Assembly (NCBI GenBank): GCA_019671135.1
Contig: JAHRHY010000002.1
Location: 2,867,501 to 2,931,500 of the forward strand
Length of the DNA stretch: 64,000 bases
Source of the DNA: Linnemannia hyalina
Lineage: Eukaryota; Mortierellomycota; Mortierellomycetes; Mortierellales; Mortierellaceae
Direction: 5' to 3'
The position numbers and the translations under genes were made by a program. Positions 35,461-45,916 of this stretch are shown here, in pieces (within the stretch, counting starts at the first letter, position 1; the number at the start of each line of letters is the position of its first letter). Under the pieces are notes generated by a model. It had not been told where the DNA came from. It did not search any database and worked only from the letters and a program-made list of their open reading frames with translations.

Positions 35461-37445
35461 CGGTGAGCACAGAGATATCAGACAAAGGACGACGAGGGAG
35501 ACAAGCGAAGGGACGGACGGGAGAAGAAAGAAAAAAATAAGAGCGGCCGAATTAGCTTTGGGTGGTTTAATTAAGGCTGTGTCCGTCCCTCTGTCCCTCT
35601 GTCCCTCTCTCCCTCTGTCCCTCTGTGTTTGCTCTCTCTGTCTCTCTCTCTCTACTCTCAACTACCCTCTCTGTCTCTTTTCACTCCGTCCCTTCCCTTC
35701 CCTTCCTTTCTCCCTCTCTCTGTATGTTAACCTTTGCTCTCTGTCGATCTCCCCCTCTCTCTCTCCCTTTTGTTGTGTCTGTGGGTCTGTTTGATGCGGC
35801 CGATCAACAGAGACAGACGGACAGACAGACACACAGGGCGTATCGTCGATCGGGGGAAAGGGAAGAGAGCAAAAGCAGAACGGGACAGACATTGTCTATC
35901 CCTGGTCCGTTCACAGAAGTATCGAACTATGTACGATCCATATTATTCCGGGGTGACAACAAGGCAGCACACATACAGAAAAAAATTATAAAAAGGCCGC
36001 ACCTCCACATTTTTTTGTTGCGTCTGTCTTGTATACACCCCATCTCATTCACTGCAGTGCAAAATGTACACGCATTTAGAGCGGACGGATGTAATAAGTT
36101 AGCCCGCACTGCCATAATCGATGCAGAAGTGTTCCTTGTAATCCATGACCACGCCAATGATGCTGGTATCCCAAACTTAATCCCCATACAAGATGTAGCG
36201 TTGATAGATCTGTATGGATCGTTTGTTGACTAAAAAAAATAAAAGGCGCCTCTTGATGATGGCGATCATGAGCGATTGATTGACACACAGTCGAGACTGT
36301 TCTGAGAATGGGCTGGGCCCGGATCGGAGAGAACCCGAGATGGAGAGTCATTCGCTGCATTGGCATGGTCTTTTTCTTTTAAAGATATACGCGTACTGTA
36401 CATGATCCATAGCGGAGATATGAACATGGTTAATGGTGCACTCGTTCTCTTCGTCACTCTTATTCTCACTCTCTTTTCTCTCCCTTGTGATCCGTCTTTT
36501 CCTCCTTCCTTCTTGGTGTTTGCACCCCCTTGCGAAGTGAGTTTCCTTTGATGTTCATCATTCTTTCTCTCATTGCTCATTCTTTTATTATTCGTGGTTC
36601 CTTCGTTTCCTTCTTCTCTCTCTCTCTCTTCTCTTTGTGTCTCTTCCTTTCTCTTCTCACCTCTTCTCTCTTCTCTCTTCTCTCTACCTCTCTCCTCTCT
36701 CCCTCTCTCTCTCTTTCTTCTCTCCCCGTCTCTTTCTCTACCCCATTCATACATCACCCCCGTCTAATACCTGTCGTTCATCCCATCTCTACCGGTAAAT
36801 AGTCTTTTAGATTCGCTCTCGTGTCTCTTTATTCGTTAGCCATCCCCCGTCTGTCCATGTCCACACTACCATTGCCCTTGTCTGTCTCTGATGTCCCGCA
36901 CACGATTGTCACCCTTGCTGCATTGATCCCCTTCTCTTCACCATTCGTCGCCACCATTCTCTCTCTCTCTCTCTCTCTCCCTTCCTTCCTTCTTCGTACT
37001 CTTTCTCTTTGATCAGTCCGTCTCCTTCTCTCCACTCCCTCGTCTGTTGTCCCCCCTTTTGCATTATCCACGCCTCTCTATCCTGCTTACAAACAACCCA
37101 CATATCCACACAATCGCAGGCACATCGCCACACGCACATCCACCCTGTATTCCTGCAGATCCTCATCCACCTCTCTCTCTCTCTTCCCCTTCTCTCCTCC
37201 TCCGTCCTTGCTCTCACTCTTCTCCACCCATCTCCGTAGACGCAGACATAGGCATACATACGCACACGCACAAGCATCCTCTCGGTTCTGTATGTCCCGG
37301 ACTCGCTCGGCTCTCTTTTTCCTTTGTTCTCGTCTCTCTTCTGTCTTTTTTTTTGTTGACTCTTTTCGGCTCTAGCCCGCGTATAAACCCCGAATCCGCT
37401 GCCAACAACCCCAACAACGCCATCATCAAACAAGCTCTCTTTTTG

Positions 37446-37446
37446 C

Positions 37447-37477
<31 letters not shown>

Positions 37478-37487
37478 TACGCATACG
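37446..37487. repeat. Hexanucleotide microsatellite (ACATAC)n
   Basis: About seven units of a six-base CA-rich repeat, decaying into CGCATA and CGCACG at the right end. It lies outside any recognised gene. Confidence 0.85.
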
Positions 37488-37742
37488 CACGCACGCTTAA
37501 ACAAACAACTGACAACAACACACATAAGCATTACAGTAACAGAATATACATAACAGAACTCAACGCACCGTCCAACGTTCACCTCACCTCACTGTACTCT
37601 CAACTTGCACGCCGTCTGTATCTCTCTGTCCCATCATCTGTTAATCTCTTATCCTTTCTTCCTCTCCCTGCCTCTCTCTCTTCTCCTCCTCTTCTCTCAA
37701 TCTCTCGGTCCTCCCTTCTTTTCTCATCATCATCATCACCCT

Positions 37743-37781
<39 letters not shown>

Positions 37782-38224
37782 TTACTTCCATACAACCTCG
37801 GACCTTGTATCATCATCGCCCGTTATTTATTTGGCCCTGCAGACAGGTGCGTGTGTACATACAACTCAATTGCGCACAAGGATTCATCCCTCCCTCCCTC
37901 TGTCTATTGTCTGTGTGTGTCGATATGCTCTCTATCTCCACCTCTCTGTGTCGAACGATCGTCCTCTTTCGGGTCGTTCCTGTCTCCTGAGTGCAATAGA
38001 AACGAAACTATCCATCCCCCTCTTTCTCTCTATACGTCTGTTCGCATACCCGCCACCACCAACACGATCGATCGCCCTCTCTTTTCTCCGTCATTCTCTG
38101 TTCCTCTGCCTTCTCCCACCTGTCAGTCTCAGCCTCGCCTCGTTCATCTCCCTCCTCCTCTCCCTCCTCCTCTCCCTCCTCCTCCTCCCTTCCCCGTGTG
38201 CCACCTTCCCTCTTTCCCTGTTGA

Positions 38225-38231
38225 TATAAAA
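38225..38231 (+). promoter_or_regulatory. Orphan TATA box (TATAAAA) after a CT-rich block
   Basis: TATAAAA follows 200 bases of CT-rich sequence and precedes mixed-composition sequence resembling an untranslated leader. No gene starts within the next 2.4 kb except the HMG-box gene at 40706. It could be a distal promoter of that gene with an intron in its leader, or the promoter of an unrecognised RNA. Confidence 0.25.
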
Positions 38232-39352
38232 CCGATCTTATCTCATTGTCCATCAGTGAGCTTCTTTTTCTTGTGTGTTCAGCACTGTTTGTTCCTGAAT
38301 CACCTTTCTCTCTCTTTGACTTTCTCCCTTTGGATGTTTATCGTATGAGCCTGTCTTTTATCTCCTGTCCTATTTTGCCACCACTTTTCCCTTCTTTCTC
38401 ATATGCCCATAAACATACCGATGGTTCTTTTCTCGCTCGTTATCATCAACAGCAGCAACGACAAACGAGTGTGGTCACCCACATGTGGATCCACGCACCC
38501 TTTCATAACCATTTTACTAACCCAACTTCGGCTTGCTGTTTTGTCTATTCTTTCCCGTTAGAGTAACGCCCGCTGATTAACCACGCATAAACCGGACAGA
38601 CAAAAAGAAGAAAATCGAGAGCACCTGTCATCATCAACTCTATCCGTCCCAAAAGCCCGACTCGATTCAACATCGCTCCCGTCCTTTTTTTTTTCTTATC
38701 CCTACTTCCAGCACCAACAAGGCAAGTGACTTGACAAAAATGAAGAAGGAACCCACGGAAGGAAAATCAACGGCAGCAGGGGACGGAAAATAAGCATAGG
38801 TGGATGTGTTCCATGCGAGGAGAGAAAATGCAAGCACAGATCAGGCAGGCGTTCTGAGGGAAAAGAATGAACGATGTCTATGCCTCTGACACTCTCAACA
38901 AGAGTGGGACGTGTGAATACATGTTACTTCCGTCGTCCTCGCTATGTTCCTTCTTTCCATATCTATTCTTCTGCTAGATGGCATTCGAGAGTACCCTGAT
39001 GCATTTTTTTATCTATTCTCACTTCATCCTTTCCTTCGGTCGTCGTTCTTCTTATTACTACTTGTCAAACAGCAGTGGTGCATCCTGTTCTCCCCCATCT
39101 TTTTTTTCTTTCTTTCTTCGGACCTGTCTTTGGATCAACCACTCGGTGTTCCTTCACCGTCCTGCTTCTTCTCTTCCTACTCTCTCTCTCGTCCCCCGCT
39201 TTGATTCTCTTTTTCTTCGTTTGTTTTTGTTTTTGTTTGTGTCTTTATTTCTTGTGTGGTGCCATCGACAATGGTTTCTTTCATGCCAGATTTATGGATA
39301 TATAAGGGTATGAATAATGAATAACATCAATAAGAGGGGTGCCGGCATTCAT

Positions 39353-39354
39353 AT

Positions 39355-39384
<30 letters not shown>
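39353..39384. repeat. GAT trinucleotide microsatellite
   Basis: About ten uninterrupted GAT units. It is not in a supported coding frame. Confidence 0.85.
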
Positions 39385-39385
<1 letters not shown>

Positions 39386-40705
39386 CAGTTGTATAAGTAT
39401 GAGTATCATCGATACCATCTACAACAACATCAAAGAGAATTGCCACCCTCAGCTCTGAAAAGACCCGGCGAAGGTTCCCCCGGTCGAGATCCTCCTGCTT
39501 GTTCTGGTTGGTCTGCTGTCGATGACACTCTTTGCGTTTTTTATTTGCCACTATTTTTTTTCTTTCTTTACTCTGTTTTGTTTACAATTGTATTGCGCCC
39601 AATGAAAAGAGCGCAAAGTAAAAAAATCGACAACGAGGAAACTGCGCTTGGATTTGCACGCCTGTTTAGGGCTGAAAAAAAAGATTTTTTTTGTGACCAC
39701 AAGGCGGCACATTTTCAAAAAGAAAAACTCACGGGAACCGAAAAAGAAGAGACAACAGCACAAAAAAAAAGGCGCTGTTTCCCTCACTGGTATCTCCCCT
39801 CCCCCGTCCCTCTTCTCCCCAATCTCCCCCATCACCCCTTTCAAACTCTCTTCTGTTCTCTCTCTGTGCCTTTACTCCCCTTTGACCTTGTCTGACAAAC
39901 AAAGAAAAAGAAGGTCCAACCAACCAACCAACCATCTAGCCCTACCAATTCCGTTACCAGGTCGGTAACTGCATCGTGGCATTAATTGACTCCCTCTCAA
40001 AAGGATAACAAGAAAAACAAGATACACACGCACCCCTTTTTATATCTCTCAAATTTGAGGTTGCCCAGGATGGACAAGAATGAACGGGGTCAGAGAGGGT
40101 GAACAAGTGTCGGCAGTCTTTATCCGACCAGCTCTGTTTAGTTCGCTGTTGCGTGTATGTTTGTGTGCTCTGTTTGCATGTTTGGGTGGGAAGCGTCGTT
40201 CTACTTGGCTGGGAGCAATGGACACTGTCCAAAAAGTCTATCTGGGAGGGGAGATGTGCAAAACGAGGGACTAGACTTTCCTTCTTTTCCTTCTCTTTCG
40301 TTTTACCCGTGAGAACCAGGCACGACTGCTGACCCATAAAGTATTGTTTATCTGTTGTGCTTTTTTTCTTCTTCCTTCCTTCCCGACTTCCCTTTTTATT
40401 ATCACTCCCTCCTTTTCTCTCTCTCTCTGTGTCCCTTTTCCGTCAGACCTTGCATTACCCCTTGTCTTTCTCTGTTCACTCTTATTGTTATTCTTTTTCC
40501 CTCGCTTTTTTCGGTTCTCTCTTTGCACACTCGTCTCTCTTCGTCCCTTCTCTCTCTCTCTGTCGTCTCTGTGTTCGAAAACCCACAGACTTAGACAACA
40601 AAAAAAAAGCCAATCCACATCCTCAACGATCTGACTCTTTATTAGTATCTTACCCTGCAAGATCAACCTTACTTACTATCTGACAAACCCCTTCGCTCAT
40701 AGTCA

Positions 40706-42363
40706 ATGTCCTCAGATATGGCCAGCCCTCCCATACACTTTGATTCCGACCCCTCCCTCATGGCTGGCAACCCCGCCCAAGGAAACAGCTACGGTGGATA
40801 CCAGAACCTCTACGGCAACATGAACTTCAACCACTCCAGCTCCTACCCCGTCGCCAGTCCCTCAACCCCACCTTCATTACCACCAGTCCACAACAACGGC
40901 GCTTACGCACCCAACGGCAACTTCCAGTTCTCCTACCATACAGACAACGGATCGGCGCCTCCTACAAGCACCGGTGCCCCCGCTTCTGCTGCCTCATCGG
41001 CTCCTTTGAGCACACCTACCGGAACCCAGCCATCAGATGCCCAGCACTCGCCTCACGCCCAGCAATCCCATCAACTGACGCCTCCCCAGCAGCACCCCCA
41101 GACGCCGCAGCAACAGCAGCCACAACAGCAGCAACAACAGCAGCCTCAGCGCCAAGCCCACCAGGCCGTCAACGCTGCCCAGTCTCCCTACCAGCAATCC
41201 CCTCAGGCGCACCACCCCAACATGAACACCTTGATGCATGGACACCCGATATACCCTGGAGAGCCCCGCTACGATTCCCGCCTTCAGCAGACCCGCTACA
41301 TGGACCCTAATATGCAGCCAATGATGGGCCGCAACGGACCTCACTCGGGCGACATGTCCTGGAACCAGCCCGGCGGAATGATGCCAGATCTCTTGGGCGG
41401 CAACCACCCCGGTGGTGCTGTTCGCAACGCGTCTGGACCACAAGGGCGTGCACCAGTAAAGCAGAACATGGCAGGATTGAACGGCATGGCAGGCATGGGC
41501 ATGAACAACATGAACGGTATGGGAGGCATGGGTGCTCTCGGCGGTATGCCCGGTATGCCCAACATGAACGCCAGAGGAGGCGATCGCATGGGAGGATGGA
41601 CAGGCGGTATGGTGGGTGCACCCCAAAACCCCTATGGCCATCCCTCCCATCCCCAGCACGCACTACAGCACCAGCAGCCCTTCCATAACCTTCAACAGAA
41701 CCCTTATCAGCAATCACACCTTCTCCAACATCAGCCCGGCGGCATGCAGCAACACGTGGGCATGCATGGTCGTCCTGGGAACTTGGGACCAGTGGCTGGC
41801 GGTGGAATCTCCAAGAAGAAGATGAAGAAGGTGGTCACTCCAGTGGTCAAGGACAAGAACTGCCCCAAGCGGCCAAGGAATTCGTACATCTTTTTCACTC
41901 TCATGAAGAGGTAAGGGTCTCCACATTTTTTTCTCTTTTTACTCCCAACCAACCCGCATCCCCATTCTCCCAGCTTCCTCTTTTCCTCTTTGGTTTTTTC
42001 TGCCCCCCTTTTTTTCTTGAACTCAAATTGCTTTCCTCTAACCAAAATGTTCTCCCTCGTTTGCACAAATTACGTCATTGTAGGGACGACATCAAGAAGA
42101 AGCACCCCGAGTTCAAGCCTACAGAAATCACCAAGATGCTGGGAGAGGAGTGGCAAAAGTTGTCGGAGGCCGAGAAAGAGTCATATGGATCGATGGCAGA
42201 GGACGACAAGAAGAGATATCAGTCCGAGATGGAGGCCTACGACGCCAACGGAGGAGCGAACGCAGCAGCTGCCAACGACAATGGGCACGCACCCAATGGC
42301 GCCATCGGCAATGGACCCCCAGGACCTGGCGGTGACATGGGTGGCGATCACTGGCGTGCTTAA
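40706..42363 (+). CDS. HMG-box protein with Gln-rich and Met/Gly-rich N-terminal region
   Basis: Two exons, 40706-41910 and 42084-42363, give 494 residues. The intron is GTAAGG...TAG and splits an Arg codon inside the HMG box. The box (about residues 383-455) reads CPKRPRNSYIFFTLMKR, then EEWQKLSEAEKE and DKKRYQSEMEAY. That is the usual L-shaped DNA-bending fold with conserved Pro-x-x-Ala/Ser-Tyr and Trp positions. A Lys-rich patch (KKKMKK) precedes it and may aid nuclear import. The first 380 residues are low complexity: Pro/Ser/Asn, a Gln run near 131-150, and a Met-Gly-Asn segment near 255-290 (NGMAGMGMNNMNGMGGMG). The order suggests a nuclear architectural or transcription cofactor with a prion-like N-terminus rather than a short Nhp6-type protein. 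A second ATG lies at codon 5. The leader is CT-rich. Confidence 0.9.
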
Positions 42364-43728
42364 AAAGATGTTACCTGTAGCATTTTATCGTTTTTCTTCT
42401 GAGAAGAGACGGCCTCTGTACAACAACAACAACAATAACCACCTATTCACTCTTTGTTCGAAGGAAAAAAAATACACACCAATCGAACAACCACAACCAC
42501 AACATCAACTCGACACTCTCCTCCTCCACCCCTTTTCATCGCCACAGACAAAAGAATGAAGTAACCCACCAAAAAAAAGAATAATGGCTTCTATATCCAA
42601 GCAAGTTCGCGTTTTAATATTTCAACCACAACACTCCTCATCTCCATAGCAAGTAGCATCCCTTTCCTCTTTCCCCTTCCACCCCTTTGTTGTCATTCTC
42701 GACACCCTTACTTTTTCTTCGCCTTTATTCCTTTTCTTCTATTTCTTTCCCTTTTTTGTGCTGTCAACGCTCCTTTGTTCTTTCTCAGCTCCCTTTTTTC
42801 TCTTCTTCCGCTTCGTTTATTCACAGAATGTAAATATTTTCTTTCATTTTTCACTATTGACAATCATCGTGTATCCTTGTTGTTGTTATGTGAGTCATGT
42901 ATGGAAAGGTATATGTAAGCATCTGTCCAGCTGGTCAACCAAAAGAGAAAAAAAAAAAATGCCTCTATTTTTTTGGTTTGACTGCGGACATGTTACAAAT
43001 CCTTTCCCCGCGCCGCCAGTCAAGCCCTTGCGCACCTCATGGTGGAATGGGATTGATGGCGGGAAAAAAAAATGGGAAAAATATTAAGATCCACTCATGT
43101 GTGGGCTTTTTTTTTCCACTTGGCTTGGCTTTGGCTTTGGCTTGGCGGGAGAGGAAAAAAAGAAAAAATAACAAGCGTCCCAGATATGTAGCGCCTAGGC
43201 CATGCGAAAACAGCTACCCCAAAATAAAAAGACGTTTAGAGAGCAAAGCCCCCCACTCGTATCGATTTTCAAAGAGAGAAACGGCGAAGCTACTATGGGA
43301 CAGTTGCTTAGGCTCTAGTTTTTTTGGTTCTAACTTAAGGTCTCGTTTCTGGTTCTGGCTCTAAGCTCTGGCTCACATAGACCTTTGCCAAACCTTTCAA
43401 TTGTTTTACCTGTGACAACGAAAAAAAGGTAAAAAAAAAAAAAAAAAAAGTGTACGTAGCAGATGGCTCTGAACTGGGGAAAGGGAGCTTGTTGAAAAAG
43501 AAAAGCTCTTTTTGTCCTTGTAAAAAAAAAAGGGCAACTTTTGTCAAGCTCATTTAATCACGTAAAAAAAGGAAGGAGGGGGCCAAGAGAATCGAGTTTC
43601 GATGGTATTGCAAACACAGAGTGGTTTCCTCCCCTTTTTGTAATTGACTGCAAGAAGAAGAGCACTTTTTTATAGACGACACAGGGGACAAGGGAGAGAG
43701 AAGGTGACAACGAATTCCATTGAGAGGT

Positions 43729-43911
43729 TTAGAAAAAGGAGAAGAATAGAAAAGACGAAAAAAGAAAAGTGAAGCGTGTCAGAGCATTCTTGAGGAAAAG
43801 CATGACTGGCGGAGCTACATTGCGCTCCAAATATTGAATGTAGGTGTTGTATCTCGAGTTGTTGTTGTTTGGCCTCAGGCCAAAATCGTTCGAGGGAGTG
43901 GAAGGATTCAT
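43729..43911 (-). CDS. Candidate small protein with hydrophobic C-terminus
   Basis: The 60-residue frame starts MNPSTPSNDFGLRPNNNNSR. It has a mixed, plausible composition through YNTYIQYLERNVAPPVMLFL and ends in a Phe-rich hydrophobic tail (FLFSSFLFFSFF) that could anchor it in a membrane. The leader upstream on the minus strand is CT- and CAAC-rich, as in real genes here. The Phe-rich tail comes from a purine/pyrimidine tract and may be chance, or an intron may begin before it. No family was recognised. Confidence 0.25.
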   Translation of the reverse strand: MNPSTPSNDFGLRPNNNNSRYNTYIQYLERNVAPPVMLFLKNALTRFTFLFSSFLFFSFF

Positions 43912-44386
43912 CGTCGTGTTGGATGAAGAGGAGGTTGTAGTAGCAGCAGATGGAAGATCTCAGACGACGATGAACACGGAGAAGAAGGTGGTGTTTGGTG
44001 TGTGTACTAGGGAGTACGTTTAGAGATGAGACACAGAGCTATGTCCAGTAGGTAAGCACATTAGAAACCTGTACAGTGCGCAGGGTCGGATCTGTTGTTG
44101 TCGTTGATGAGAAAAGGAGGCAGATCGTTCTTTTTCCTCCGATGGGGATAGATAAAAGGGGAGACAGGAGAAGGGACAAAAGAAAGGGATGATATACTAT
44201 TATGTCATGGCTCTCATTGTTCCTACGCGAACTAAAAAAGAAGCGTTCTTATTCTCTTGCTTTTCTGTGCGTTCCTTGAGGGTCTTGTAGGATAGTTGAA
44301 GGGCCGTTAAAAATAGGTTTTTGTGGGAGTATCGAACGAGCAAAACGAGAAACGCGTTCGTGCCAATCTCCGAAGGGGGCGAAAGG

Positions 44387-44448
44387 AGGCAAGGGCAAAG
44401 AGCAAAGGGTAAAGGGCAAAAGGCAAAGTGCAAAGGGCAAAGGGCAGG
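44387..44448. repeat. Degenerate heptamer array (AAAGGGC-like)
   Basis: About eight units of roughly seven bases related to GCAAAGG/AAAGGGC are arranged head to tail with point differences. It is G-rich on plus and lies outside any recognised gene. Confidence 0.7.
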
Positions 44449-45916
44449 GAGCGAGAGAGAATGGTTGTAAAGTGGATGTGATATATCAGCCTAGCAGCAT
44501 GAGAAACGCCAGTATCCGAATACGCCTATCCTTTCCTGCCATAGGCGCGCGCTTGGGTCGTTTTTTCTTACACTGTTGGCGACCTCTCCTTGAACGATGA
44601 TGAAATGTTCGCAGAATGCATAATGGAAGGCAACAGCAACGGTTTGCACGTTAACGCACTTTGTCTCGGAGGCAGGGCGTCAAAAATAGGGACAAGTGAT
44701 GTTTTTTCCATTGAGTTTTGTATCGGGTCGAGAATGCTGTAACATGCACGCAAAGCATCAGGACGTACTTGAAATAGGAGGAAGGTGGAAAAGAATAGCA
44801 TGGTGCTTCTTTGTTGCTGTTTTTGTTGTTTTGTTTGTTGTGATTGTGGTTTTCTGATATGCCGCTCAGTAAAGAGTATGGGAAGAATAGGCTGGGAAGG
44901 GGATGGGATGGCGATATGCTTCGATTGTGCAGATCGCTCTGCTTGTGGCAACGCGATCATCTTTTTTGTGTGTTTTGATGCAGGACCCGAGAAAAGAGCG
45001 GCTTTGCTGACAGAGATGAGGAAGGGGAGAGGTATGCTGACACATGGGGCAGATACATAGCGAACGTGGGATAGAAAAAAAGAACGTAAAGAAGAAAAAC
45101 TGAGTAACGGGAAGGTGGACGGTGAGGAGAGGAAGGAAGGGGGGTGGGGGTGGGGGTGGGGGGAAGCATGACCATTGAGAAGTCCCTTACTTTTTGTTGA
45201 CCTTTAAAACGGCTATGGGTGCGTGTTGTCCTGATTCACACGACTGAAGCGGGATCAAGCAGAAACAAGCAACCCAAGACTGTCAGAGACCCTTTTTTTC
45301 TTCGAGCGGGATGTATGGCATCCTCTCTTCTACACAGCTAGAGCATGCTCACGCAGCAGCGTCAGTGAATGTGAGAGTGAGCGAGAATGTATTCGCAAGT
45401 AGCAAGCATGTCCACACACATGGAACATCAACTCCTTTTTTCAACTTCGACTCTCATCGCCCTCTCTCTTCCTCCTTTGCTTCATTTCTTCTCCTCTCTC
45501 CCTCTCCTTCTCGTTTCTCTTCTCTAATTCGTTCCTTTCCTCCTCTGTCCGTCCTTTTTCCTTTTCTCTTCCTCTTTCTCTTTCTCTTCCTCTTCCTCTT
45601 TCTCTTCTCTTTCTCTTACTCTTTCACCCCCTTCTGTCTCCTCTCCTTCGGTTCCCCATCGTTTACCTTTCCGCAATCCACCATCACCCCTGCTTCTCTC
45701 TCTTTTCGCTCTCTCGTCTCCTCTCCTCACTCTCTCAGTTCACCTTTTCTCCCTTTTTCCGTTTGCCTTGCCTTTCTTCTCGTACTTTCTCACCTTCGTC
45801 TACCTCACAACTTGTTCTTTTCCCTCCCTTTCCCTCCTCACTCAAGCTATTACTTTTCCTCGCCAAACCTTACCCAAAAAACCATATACCCGCAGGCAAT
45901 TCACACAGCACACTCG

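Larger units (their letters stand above)
33708..40705. other. Seven-kilobase region without a recognised gene
   Basis: GA-rich plus-strand sequence next to 33708 is probably the leader of the minus-strand gene ending at 31296. Beyond it lie GA-rich tracts (34760-34930), an (ACAGGC)n-like array (35410-35460), long CT-rich blocks on plus (35570-35780, 36440-37060, 37150-37240, 37610-37800, 38020-38220, 39060-39200), an (ACATAC)n array (37446-37487), a TATA box at 38225 and a GAT trinucleotide run (39353-39384). Open frames here are translations of these repeats. From about 40340 to 40570 the CT-rich sequence is probably the leader of the HMG-box gene. An unannotated non-coding or 5'-untranslated exon is possible. 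Confidence 0.5.
42364..45916. other. Intergenic region between the HMG-box gene and the large low-complexity gene
   Basis: The left part is 3' flank. It contains A-runs (43432-43449), GA-rich plus-strand tracts (43560-43790, 44100-44190), a heptamer-like array (44387-44448) and G-rich sequence at 45135-45170. A 60-codon minus-strand frame (43729-43911) is listed separately. From about 45430 to 45860 the plus strand is CT-rich, the likely leader of the gene at 45917. Confidence 0.5.

Noticed and set aside
37605..38348. 247-codon plus-strand frame rich in Ser, Leu and Pro
   Set aside because: It is a translation of CT-rich simple sequence; neighbouring frames give the same style of protein. 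No domain, no biased third codon position.
44387..44448. Possible internal telomere-type repeat
   Set aside because: Units are AAAGGGC-like and degenerate, unlike the regular TTAGGG repeat expected for this lineage, and the site is internal.
45311..45916. Upstream in-frame extension of the large low-complexity protein
   Set aside because: The added residues come from a CT-rich tract like the non-coding leaders of neighbouring genes; the ATG at 45917 marks where composition changes.
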